15,227 nucleotides of DNA. Source: Deltaproteobacteria bacterium. Lineage in GTDB: Bacteria > Desulfobacterota > Syntrophia > Syntrophales > UBA2192. The position numbers were made by a program, and so were the translations under genes. Numbering within the stretch: the stretch's first letter is position 1; the number at the start of each line of letters is the position of its first letter. The stretch is from contig JAPLJU010000179.1 in assembly GCA_026388445.1 (NCBI GenBank), positions 1 through 15,227 on the forward strand, written 5' to 3'. Positions 6,399 through 13,361 of this stretch are shown here, one piece after another. The notes below the pieces were generated by a model. The model saw only the letters and a list, made by a program, of their open reading frames with translations. It searched no databases and had not been told where the DNA came from.

Positions 6399-7748
6399 AT
6401 GGCAGACTATAAGAGAGCAAAATGGGCGGAATGGGCGGATCACATCCGATCCCTGGATGATCCGGCAAAGAATTATGAAAAACCCGAGGCTCTGGACGAC
6501 CTCGTAGTCCTGGATCTCAGTTCCCGGAGCATGGCCGGCTGCTACTGCTCGTCGCTCCTGGCGGAACTCGGGGCCGAGACCATCCGGGTTGAGCCTCCGG
6601 GCGGCGATTTTGTCAGGACGTATTCGCCGCACGGCATCATGAAGGACGGCACCGGGCTTGCCTACCTGCAGGAAGGGCGGAACAAGTATCACGTGACGCT
6701 CAACCTGGAGAAGAAAGAGGGGCGCGACATGCTGTTGGCCCTCGCGGGTCAGGCGGACGTCCTCATCGAGACCTATCCGACGGGGATGATGGAAAAGTGG
6801 AAACTCGGGTACGAGGAACTGAGTGCCGCCAACCCGAGGCTGATTTATTGCTCCATCACAGGTTTTGGCCAGTTCGGGCCGGAAAGCAAAAGACAGCAGT
6901 TCGATTATGACAGCATCAGCCAGGCACGGTCCGGGGTGCAATACGGCACCGGCGAGGTCCTTCCGGAAGGGAAGACCTTCAAGGATATGCCCTATGCCGT
7001 TCCCACAAAGGCCGGTCCCTGGATTGCCTGGGCCGTTTCCGGGACCTTCGGCGCCATGGGCATTCTGGCGGCCGTGCATTACCGGGAGCTGACCGGCGAG
7101 GGGCAGCACATCGACGTGGCGACCCCGGAGGCCTACGAGAGGCTCCACGATTACGCGCTCCACTGGTACGCGGACCAGAAGGTGCTGAACGAGCGCTTCG
7201 GCAGCCTGGACACGGCGCTGTGGCTCTACGGGTTCTACCCGACAAAGGACGGCGGTGTCTTCCTGGGCGGGCTCCGTCTCGAGATGTGGAAGGCCTTTGC
7301 CGACATCATCGGGAAGTACGATGAGTGGAAGGCCGAGGAGTGGACGGCGCTGGCGCCTTTCATGAAGAAGGACTTGCAGCTCAAGTACCAGGCCATGATT
7401 GATCCGGAGACGGCGAAGTACACGAGCGAGGAACTGGCTCAGAAGGCCGTTGAATATGCGAAGAGCGGCCGTCTCGCGCCCATTACGACGGTTATCGCGC
7501 CGATCGTCTCGCCCTGGGACGCGATGCACGACAAGAACTGGATCGAACGGGGTATGTTCACACCGGTCAAGGATCCCGTCTACGGGGATGTCGTCTGCGC
7601 TCAGGCCCAGTGGAAGGCGACAGAGACGCCGCCGAGGACGAAGTGGGTCTGCCGTCCCGTCGGATACGACAACGGTCATGTCTATCTCAAGTACTTCGGG
7701 TACGGTCCCAAGAAGCTCAAAGAACTTGAGAAGAAGAAGATCATTTAA
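6399..7748 (+). CDS. Class III CoA-transferase family protein lacking catalytic Asp (pair A)
   Basis: 449 residues of the CaiB/BaiF fold: LAELGAETIRVEPPGGDFVR (54-73), YCSITGFGQFGPES (150-163), DYDSISQARSG (169-179) and VHYRELTGEGQHIDVATPE. Aligned without gaps to its neighbour, the position of the catalytic Asp187 is Trp211 (WIAWAVSGTFGAMGILAA, codon tgg); the surrounding VSGTFGAMGIL is intact. It cannot use the standard Asp mechanism and is probably a structural or substrate-binding subunit of a heteromer with the preceding protein. The C-terminal RPVGYDNGHVYL resembles the RPVGFDNDYIL of the partner. AAGGAGGTGAT overlaps the end of the upstream gene. A hairpin without a good T-run follows, so the transcription unit may end here. 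Confidence 0.9.
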   Translation: MADYKRAKWAEWADHIRSLDDPAKNYEKPEALDDLVVLDLSSRSMAGCYCSSLLAELGAETIRVEPPGGDFVRTYSPHGIMKDGTGLAYLQEGRNKYHVTLNLEKKEGRDMLLALAGQADVLIETYPTGMMEKWKLGYEELSAANPRLIYCSITGFGQFGPESKRQQFDYDSISQARSGVQYGTGEVLPEGKTFKDMPYAVPTKAGPWIAWAVSGTFGAMGILAAVHYRELTGEGQHIDVATPEAYERLHDYALHWYADQKVLNERFGSLDTALWLYGFYPTKDGGVFLGGLRLEMWKAFADIIGKYDEWKAEEWTALAPFMKKDLQLKYQAMIDPETAKYTSEELAQKAVEYAKSGRLAPITTVIAPIVSPWDAMHDKNWIERGMFTPVKDPVYGDVVCAQAQWKATETPPRTKWVCRPVGYDNGHVYLKYFGYGPKKLKELEKKKII

Positions 7749-7785
7749 GCATCCGGTCCTGAGTTGATATCGATCCGGGATAACG

Positions 7786-7817
7786 GCCGGGGAAGGGCGA
7801 AATATCTCTTCCCCGGC
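7786..7817 (+). terminator. Strong hairpin after CoA-transferase pair A
   Basis: GCCGGGGAAG (7786-7795) pairs perfectly with CTTCCCCGGC (7808-7817) around a 12-base loop. It starts 38 bases after the stop codon. The following bases are only weakly T-rich, so it may be a poor rho-independent terminator or an mRNA 3'-end stabiliser. Confidence 0.5.
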
Positions 7818-7828
7818 TTGCCGGGTTG

Positions 7829-7845
7829 ATTTGCGCACCGCAAAT
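7829..7845. promoter_or_regulatory. Perfect inverted repeat, candidate operator
   Basis: ATTTGCG (7829-7835) and CGCAAAT (7839-7845) are perfect inverted copies around CAC. The site lies about 32 bases upstream of a sigma70-like promoter candidate for the dehydrogenase gene, a position that suits a transcription-factor operator. No regulator can be named. Confidence 0.35.
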
Positions 7846-7877
7846 AGCAGTTACTAAAGTGTTTTGGTATCAAATAC

Positions 7878-7906
7878 TTGCACTTATATTTTTAATCATA
7901 TATATG
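7878..7906 (+). promoter_or_regulatory. Candidate sigma70 promoter for the dehydrogenase/thiolase genes
   Basis: TTGCAC (7878-7883) and TATATG (7901-7906) are separated by 17 bases in a locally AT-rich stretch after the pair A hairpin. Each hexamer matches four of six consensus bases. It would give a leader of about 130 bases containing the heptad repeat. Confidence 0.35.
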
Positions 7907-7935
7907 AGCGTGTGTTGTAAGCAAAGCCACAAAGG

Positions 7936-8000
7936 CAGTGGTTAGTGGATAGTGATTAGTGACAAGCATAAAAGATATTGAATAGTGATAAGTGGGTAGT
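7936..8000. repeat. Degenerate 7-bp repeat element, copy 1
   Basis: From the gttagtg at 7941 the sequence runs in 7-base steps: gttagtg, gatagtg, attagtg, then acaagca, taaaaga and further related units. A copy of the same element is found at about 14937-14979 and lacks exactly 14 bases relative to this one. It lies in the leader of the dehydrogenase gene and includes no supported coding sequence. Confidence 0.65.
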
Positions 8001-8040
8001 AAGACCAAACAGACCGGATAGACTTTCAAAGGAGGAAAGT

Positions 8041-8898
8041 ATGGCGATCAAAAAGATATGCGTATTGGGTGCGGGTTTGATGGGAAACGGCATTACCCAG
8101 GTGTGTGCTCAGGCCGGCTACCAGGTGGCCATGAGGGACATCGAACAGAGATTCATCGACGGTGGATTCAACAACATCAAGAAAAACCTGGTCCGCGACG
8201 TGGAAAAGGGCAAAAGGACACAGGCCGACATGGACGCCGTCCTCGGCCGAATCAAGCCGACGCTCGATCTCAAGGCTGCGGCCGCCGACGCTGACCTGAT
8301 TGTTGAGGTCGTCATCGAGGTGATGGATGTGAAAAAGAAGGTTTACGCGGAACTGGAGCAGATCTGCAAACCCGAGTGCTTCTTTTTCACGAACACCTCG
8401 GGACTGAGCATCACCGAGCTTGCCGCGGTGACCAAACGTCCCCAGAAATTCATCGGCACGCACTTCTTCAATCCCGTCCCCGTTATGAGGCTTCTGGAGA
8501 TCATCAAGGGCTACGAGACCTCCGAGGAGACATTAAAGATGGCCATGGAGTGGGGGAAGAAGATCGGCAAGGAAGTCATCGTGGTGAACGAAGCCCCGGC
8601 CTTCGCGGTGAACAGGATCCTCTGCCCGATGCTGAACGAGGCTTTCTATGTCCTCGGCGAGGGGCTGGCAACGGCCGAAGACATCGACAAGGGCATGGTT
8701 CTCGGATGCAACCACCCCATCGGGCCGCTGGCGCTTTCGGACCTGGTCGGACTTGAAACACTTCTGCGCGTCATGGAAGGCCTCCACAAGGAACTCGGCG
8801 ACAAGTACATGCCGGCGCCGCTTCTCGTGAAGCTCGTGAGAGCCGGTCGTTACGGCCGCAAGACCGGCAAAGGCGTTTTTGATTACACGAAGAAATAG
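8041..8898 (+). CDS. 3-hydroxyacyl-CoA dehydrogenase (3-hydroxybutyryl-CoA dehydrogenase type)
   Basis: 285 residues, the standard size for the Hbd/PaaH short single-function enzyme. It oxidises a 3-hydroxyacyl-CoA to the 3-oxoacyl-CoA with NAD(P)+ in the cytosol, or works in reverse. The N-terminal Rossmann motif GAGLMGNGI is at 10-18, NTSGLSI near 118-124, and the catalytic dyad is His141 (GTHFFNPVPVMRLLEI) with Glu153, at the usual 12-residue spacing; Asn191 of FAVNRI is kept. The C-terminal domain has PIGPLALSDLVGL and RKTGKGVFDY. The ATG at 8041 is chosen because AAAGGAGG lies 5 bases before it; a longer frame from a TTG at 7978 would translate the repeat element and has no ribosome site. 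The neighbour is a thiolase, the next step of beta-oxidation. Chain-length preference cannot be read from the sequence. Confidence 0.93.
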   Translation: MAIKKICVLGAGLMGNGITQVCAQAGYQVAMRDIEQRFIDGGFNNIKKNLVRDVEKGKRTQADMDAVLGRIKPTLDLKAAAADADLIVEVVIEVMDVKKKVYAELEQICKPECFFFTNTSGLSITELAAVTKRPQKFIGTHFFNPVPVMRLLEIIKGYETSEETLKMAMEWGKKIGKEVIVVNEAPAFAVNRILCPMLNEAFYVLGEGLATAEDIDKGMVLGCNHPIGPLALSDLVGLETLLRVMEGLHKELGDKYMPAPLLVKLVRAGRYGRKTGKGVFDYTKK

Positions 8899-8919
8899 GT
8901 CATAAAAGCCCGGGGACAG

Positions 8920-8975
8920 GAGGTGCAACTGGCGTAAGCTGTCAGATCGTTCCCGTGAATTGAGTCACGCACCTC
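8920..8975. promoter_or_regulatory. Inverted repeat between dehydrogenase and thiolase
   Basis: GAGGTGC (8920-8926) and GCACCTC (8969-8975) are perfect inverted copies 42 bases apart in the 102-base gap between the two genes. An AGGAGGTG Shine-Dalgarno-like string lies on the left arm but no open frame follows it. It could be an mRNA hairpin that tunes expression of the second gene. Confidence 0.25.
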
Positions 8976-9000
8976 GTACCTTATCAATGGAGGATTGTAT

Positions 9001-10251
9001 ATGAAAGAAGTTGTCATCGTCTCTGCCTGCCGGACGGCCATCGGGACCTTCGGCGGGGCACTCAAGGATTCCCATGCGTACATCATCGGCAGCGCGGCGA
9101 TGAAAGAGGCCATCAAGCGGGCCGGCATCTCACCGGCTCTGATCAATGATGTCCGCTTCGGCAGTTGCCTCGAGCCGTATAACGCGCTTAACATAGCCCG
9201 TGTGGCCGCCATCGACGCTGGTGTCCCGGTAGCGTCCACGGCCGTCACGATAAACCGTGTCTGCATCTCCGGGATGGAAGCCGTGATTTCCGGGATGGCC
9301 ATGATCCAGGCGGAACTGGTCGATGTCGTGCTCGCCGGAGGCGTTGAGCACATGTCGGGCGTACCCTATGCCGTCCCCTCGGCCCGCTGGGGCTGCAGAC
9401 TCCAGAACCAGACCTTCGAGGACTCCATGATCGAAGCTCTCTACTGCGGCTCCCGTCTCCAGCCGGGTCTTGAGAAGGGCCCCGCCAAGGAGGGGCCCAT
9501 CGTGGACATGTTCAGGGGGAAACCTTACATCATGGGCCACACGGCGGAGCTGATCGCCCAGATACACAACATCAGCCGCCAGGAGATGGACGAGGTAGCC
9601 CTTCGCAGTCACAATAATGTCGAGCGGGCCACCAAGGAGGGTGATTTCAAGGAGGAGATCGTCCCGATCGAGCTCCCCCAGAAGAAAGGGAAGCCCCCCA
9701 TCATCTTTGATAAAGACGAGCACTTCCTGCCCGGGCTCACGATGGATAGGCTTGCGGCCCTGCCCCCCGCCTTCATCCCGAAGGTCGGGAAGGTCACGGC
9801 CGGGAATTCCTCGGGGATCAACGACGGTGCGTCTGCCATGATCATCATGTCGGCCGAGAAGGCAAAGGAACTGGGCATGAAGCCCATCGCGAGAATAAAG
9901 GCCGTGGGTTACGGCGGTGTCCATCCGTCGGTCATGGGGCTCAGTCCGACACCGTCAGTGAAAAATCTCATGAAACGGTCGGGTCTCAAGCTTTCAGACT
10001 TCGAGCTCGTAGAGGTGAACGAGGCATTTGCCGCCCAGTATATCGGGGTGGAAAAGGAGCTGGGGCTCAAGCGGGAGATCACGAATGTAAACGGCTCAGG
10101 GTGTGGGCTCGGCCACCCCGTCGGATCCACGGGCTGCCGGATCATGGTGACACTCATTCACGCCATGAAGAAGCGGGGGAAGACGCTCGGGCTCGCGACC
10201 ATCTGTGGCGGCGGTGGTGTGTCCATGGCGACGGCCCTCGAGATGATTTGA
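9001..10251 (+). CDS. Thiolase (acetyl-CoA acetyltransferase family)
   Basis: 416 residues, close to the usual 390-420 of biosynthetic or degradative thiolases. It cleaves a 3-oxoacyl-CoA with CoA to acetyl-CoA and a shortened acyl-CoA, or condenses two acetyl-CoA. Catalytic residues are present: nucleophile Cys88 in NRVCISGMEAV, the VNEAFAAQ motif, His372 in GLGHPVGSTG and Cys402 in LATICGGGG. The sequence before the His reads NGSGCG rather than the common NGGAIA, so it may belong to a subgroup with its own substrate. The ATG at 9001 is preferred: TGGAGG (8988-8993) lies 7 bases upstream, while a TTG two codons earlier would be too close. It follows the 3-hydroxyacyl-CoA dehydrogenase by 102 bases. 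Confidence 0.93.
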   Translation: MKEVVIVSACRTAIGTFGGALKDSHAYIIGSAAMKEAIKRAGISPALINDVRFGSCLEPYNALNIARVAAIDAGVPVASTAVTINRVCISGMEAVISGMAMIQAELVDVVLAGGVEHMSGVPYAVPSARWGCRLQNQTFEDSMIEALYCGSRLQPGLEKGPAKEGPIVDMFRGKPYIMGHTAELIAQIHNISRQEMDEVALRSHNNVERATKEGDFKEEIVPIELPQKKGKPPIIFDKDEHFLPGLTMDRLAALPPAFIPKVGKVTAGNSSGINDGASAMIIMSAEKAKELGMKPIARIKAVGYGGVHPSVMGLSPTPSVKNLMKRSGLKLSDFELVEVNEAFAAQYIGVEKELGLKREITNVNGSGCGLGHPVGSTGCRIMVTLIHAMKKRGKTLGLATICGGGGVSMATALEMI

Positions 10252-10300
10252 GGGTTATAGAGCAAGCGTTCGCCGGCTCTGTTGCCCGGGCCTTTGTCTC

Positions 10301-10335
10301 TTTACCCTAAACCCGTTACCCTTTGCCCTGTACCC
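10301..10335. repeat. Degenerate heptad repeat, C-rich type
   Basis: Five consecutive 7-base units end in CCC: tttaccc, taaaccc, gttaccc, tttgccc, tgtaccc. They lie in the 188-base gap between the thiolase and CoA-transferase pair B. The period is the same as in the other repeat tracts of this window, but the unit differs. No gene is visible in the gap. Confidence 0.6.
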
Positions 10336-10439
10336 TTTTATATTGCACTTTGTGCCATGAAGGGAGGTGATTCCCGGTACAAGCGGATTTCGTGTAGGGG
10401 GTTAATGTCACAACAAGACATGAAAAAGGAGGAAAATCT

Positions 10440-11792
10440 ATGGCGGATATACCCAAGACCAACAGGGACATCCTGAACAAACAGAGGATATTCCCTCCAC
10501 AGGGGCCGCTTTCCGGATTACGTGTCCTCGACTTTTCTCAGGTTCTGGCATCGCCATACCTGGGGACCATGTTGAGCGACATGGGTGCGGAGGTCATCAA
10601 GGTCGAGGCGTCCTATGGAGACAGCAGCCGCGCGTACGGCCCCCTGAAAGAGGGGGAGGCCGGTTACTACATTACCCAGAACCGAGGTAAATACGGGCTT
10701 TGCATGGACCTGACCAATCCCAAGGCCATCGGGATCTGCAAAGAGCTGGCGAAGATATGCGATATCTGTATCGAAAACTGGAGACCCGGCATCATGACCA
10801 AACGCGGGCTTGATTATGCGGCACTCCGGGAAGTCAACCCGGGGATCATCTATGCCTCCGTTGCCGGCTTCGGCAATTTTGACCGGTTCGCCCCGGCCCC
10901 GGGTCCCTACAGCCCTCGTGTGTGTTATGATGTCATCGCCCAGGCGGAATCGGGGCATCAGTGGATGAACGGGTTCCCGGACAAGGCGCCCCACGGACTG
11001 GACGTGTCCTGGTCTGACATGAACACGGGGACGCATGAGGCGGTGGCAATCGTGGCGGCACTTATCCAGAGGATCAAAACGGGAAGGGGGCAGTGGATCG
11101 ATATTGCCCTCACGGACAGCATGATCGCGAGCAACGAAAATGTGATCTGCATGGTCAGCATGGCGGCCGACGATGTGCCGTCACCGGTTCGCAACGGGTT
11201 GCGCAGGCTTTCGATCAGCCCCTACGGTGTCTTCAAGGCCAAGGACGATTATTTTGTTATCGGCGTGGACAACGACAAGCGTTTCGCCCGCCTGTGCGAG
11301 GCCATGGGTAAGCCGGAGCTGGCCCGTGACCCGAAGTTCGACACCAACCTTCACCGGCTCAAGAATCGGGCTGCGATTGAAGGCATCGTCGAGGCATGGT
11401 GCGCTCAGAGGACGGTTGAAGAGTGTGTGAAGATTCTCAGGGATCAGCATTCCGTGCCTGCCGGTCCAATCCTCACAAACACGGAATATGTCAAAAATCC
11501 CCATTATCGTGCCAGGCAGATGCTCGTCCCCATTGAGCAGCCGAGGGCCGGGGTGTTTGAAATGGAAGGCGTGGTGAGCAAGCTGTCGCGAACCCCGGGC
11601 AGGGTCCAGGGTGCGGCACCCATGATGGGCGAACACAACCGTTCTATCCTCAAGAAATACCTGGGCTACTCGGACAAGGAGATCGACAAACTCTACGACG
11701 AGCTGGTCATTGTGGACAACATCGACCTCGCCTACGGCTACAACGTGGACGTGGCCAGGGCCAAGGCGAAGGAGAAAGGAGGTGACAAGTAA
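10440..11792 (+). CDS. Class III (CaiB/BaiF) CoA-transferase, catalytic subunit of pair B
   Basis: 450 residues. The N-terminus has GLRVLDFSQVLASPYLGTML (26-45), including the Gln of the family's active-site Q-V-L-A segment, followed by MGAEVIKVEASYGD (48-61) and NRGKYGLCMDL. The catalytic segment is SWSDMNTGTHEAVAIVAALIQ, with Asp193 aligned to Asp169 of formyl-CoA transferase (a DxNTG arrangement). RIKTGRGQWIDIAL and the C-terminal MGEHNRSIL match the family. A tail of about 40 residues after the GEHN motif, rich in charged residues, is longer than usual. AAAGGAGG just precedes the ATG. The TAA overlaps the next ATG by one base (TAATG), so translation of the two genes is coupled. The acid substrate is unknown; cluster context suggests it feeds the dehydrogenase and thiolase. 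Confidence 0.93.
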   Translation: MADIPKTNRDILNKQRIFPPQGPLSGLRVLDFSQVLASPYLGTMLSDMGAEVIKVEASYGDSSRAYGPLKEGEAGYYITQNRGKYGLCMDLTNPKAIGICKELAKICDICIENWRPGIMTKRGLDYAALREVNPGIIYASVAGFGNFDRFAPAPGPYSPRVCYDVIAQAESGHQWMNGFPDKAPHGLDVSWSDMNTGTHEAVAIVAALIQRIKTGRGQWIDIALTDSMIASNENVICMVSMAADDVPSPVRNGLRRLSISPYGVFKAKDDYFVIGVDNDKRFARLCEAMGKPELARDPKFDTNLHRLKNRAAIEGIVEAWCAQRTVEECVKILRDQHSVPAGPILTNTEYVKNPHYRARQMLVPIEQPRAGVFEMEGVVSKLSRTPGRVQGAAPMMGEHNRSILKKYLGYSDKEIDKLYDELVIVDNIDLAYGYNVDVARAKAKEKGGDK

Positions 11793-13027
11793 TGAAACTT
11801 CAAGCACAGGGACCACTCGTTGGAGTCCGGGTATTAGAAATCTGCGAGGGACAGGAAGGACCTTACTGCGGCGCCATCCTTTCCGATCTGGGTGCCGAAG
11901 TGATCAAAGTGGAAAACCTTGAGGGAGATTACACGAGAAAGCTGGGACCCTTCAAGCAAGGCGAATCCGCCTATTATATCAGTTACAACAGAGGCAAGAA
12001 AGGCATTGCGCTGGACCTCTCCAAGAAGAAAGCCTGCGAGATCGTCAAGGATCTCGCAGCGAAGTCCGACATATTTATTGAGAACCTTGAGCCCGGTGCA
12101 ATTGAAGCTCTGGGCCTCAACTACGATGTCCTCAAGGAAGTCAACCCGGGCATCGTTTACGGCTCCGTCTCCTGCTACGGTCGAACAGGTCCCATCTCGA
12201 AGTACCCCGGCAATGACATCGTTGCCGAGGCCATGGGCGGACATACATCAGCAAACGGCTGGCCCGATGGTCCTCCGGAACCCCTGGGAATCGCCGTCTC
12301 CTCGCACTGTAGCGGTGCCGAATTCGCCTGGGGCATTCTGTGCGCATACCTGCACCGGATGCTGACCGGTCACGGCCAGTATGTGGATGTGTCAGTTTCC
12401 GATAAGAACATATCGGTGACGGAAAACGTTCTTGCCTTGGCCACCATGGTCAATGTGACCCGCGGCCGGTCGGGCGGGCACCACCCCATCGTCGGGCCTT
12501 ACGGCGTTTACATGGCCGTGGACGGCGCCTACGCCATCGGCTGCGGTACAAATGAAATGTGGGGAAGGATCGCCACGGCAGTCGGAAGGCCGGAACTCTT
12601 AACCGCCGAGGGATGGGCGACAAACCTCGACCGCGGAAAGAACCGCCTGACCCACATGATCCCCCTCCTCACGGAATGGGGAAAGGGCAAGAAGAGGGAT
12701 GACATTGTCCGCCTCATGAGGGATGAGAGTAACGTGCCCTGCGGGGCCTGCGCCACCCACAAGGAGGTGCAGAAGGACGCTCACTACCGCGCCAGGGGAA
12801 CGGTGGTTGACATCGTCCAGCCGAAAGCCGGCAAGGTGAGCGTTGCGAGCGCATACGCCAACAAGATGTCGGATCCCCGGCCGATGGTCCAGGGACCCGC
12901 ACCGCTGCTCGGGGAACACAACGAGGAGATTCTGCAATCCATTATCTGCATGACCTCCGAGGAAATTGCCAAGCTCCACAAGCAGGGGATACTGGTGCAG
13001 GACCTCGAGCCTAAACAACCAACGTAG
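11792..13027 (+). CDS. Class III CoA-transferase family protein lacking catalytic Asp (pair B)
   Basis: 411 residues, a typical CaiB/BaiF length. Family segments: GVRVLEICEGQEGPYCGAIL (11-30), LGAEVIKVENLEGDYTRK (33-50), YNRGKKGIALDL, GSVSCYGRTGP, NDIVAEAMGGHTSANG (141-156), TGHGQYVDVSVSD and LGEHNEEIL. At the position of the catalytic Asp (Asp193 in the upstream partner) it has Ser171, in AVSSHCSGAEFAWGIL; the codon is tcg. As in pair A, the second gene of the pair is the one that lost the nucleophile. It is probably a non-catalytic subunit, although a Ser or the nearby Cys173 could in theory act. The ribosome site AAAGGAGGTGA lies inside the end of the upstream gene. A strong hairpin follows 45 bases after the stop. 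Confidence 0.9.
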   Translation: MKLQAQGPLVGVRVLEICEGQEGPYCGAILSDLGAEVIKVENLEGDYTRKLGPFKQGESAYYISYNRGKKGIALDLSKKKACEIVKDLAAKSDIFIENLEPGAIEALGLNYDVLKEVNPGIVYGSVSCYGRTGPISKYPGNDIVAEAMGGHTSANGWPDGPPEPLGIAVSSHCSGAEFAWGILCAYLHRMLTGHGQYVDVSVSDKNISVTENVLALATMVNVTRGRSGGHHPIVGPYGVYMAVDGAYAIGCGTNEMWGRIATAVGRPELLTAEGWATNLDRGKNRLTHMIPLLTEWGKGKKRDDIVRLMRDESNVPCGACATHKEVQKDAHYRARGTVVDIVQPKAGKVSVASAYANKMSDPRPMVQGPAPLLGEHNEEILQSIICMTSEEIAKLHKQGILVQDLEPKQPT

Positions 13028-13361
13028 GAGCTGTTAGCTGTCCTATTGAGTGATGCAACATGTAGTCCATTCATCCCCACCCAAATCTTTTCCCTGCAGA
13101 CGGAGAGATTGGGTGGGGATGGGTTATTCGCTGAAGCGATACTTGTGAAGTTCTCCTCGATAAAGGATAAAGAGGGCCCGGACTTTCGCCTCGTTCAGAA
13201 TGAAAGGAAACTATTTTTACTAATCCATTTGCATCTTCCTTCTGTTTTTAATCTTAGCCCTATGCATACGACAACTTATTTCCAGCACCTGGAGTACCCG
13301 GTAAAAAAGAGGGCTCTTTCAATTTGCTTCACGAGTAAAGTTGAAGTAAGGAGGTTTTACA
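13028..13361. other. Intergenic region with hairpin and leader of the AbfD-like gene
   Basis: A 334-base gap. Its first half holds the strong hairpin at 13072-13121; its second half is AT-rich and leads to AAGGAGG just before the ATG at 13362. A small open frame at 13046-13372 runs through the hairpin and has no ribosome site or family resemblance, so it is not called. No clear promoter was found. Confidence 0.5.
13072..13121 (+). terminator. Strong hairpin after CoA-transferase pair B
   Basis: CATCCCCACCCAA (13072-13084) pairs perfectly with TTGGGTGGGGATG (13109-13121). Beyond one bulged A the stem continues with TCT (13086-13088) and AGA (13106-13108), giving 16 pairs around a 17-base loop. 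It is not followed by a T-run, so it is either a rho-dependent or weak terminator or an mRNA 3'-end protector. Confidence 0.5.

Noticed and set aside
6381..7838. A 485-codon open frame on the - strand opposite CoA-transferase pair A
   Set aside because: It is antisense to a clear CaiB/BaiF gene with a good ribosome site, has no family resemblance and is rich in Arg, Pro and Leu, as expected for the opposite strand of GC-rich coding DNA.
7978..8040. N-terminal extension of the 3-hydroxyacyl-CoA dehydrogenase from a TTG
   Set aside because: The extension translates the heptad repeat and leader, and the AAAGGAGG with ATG at 8041 gives a protein of normal family length beginning just before the Rossmann motif.
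9130..9924. A 264-codon open frame on the - strand inside the thiolase
   Set aside because: It is the antisense shadow of a thiolase with all catalytic residues; there is no ribosome site or homology.
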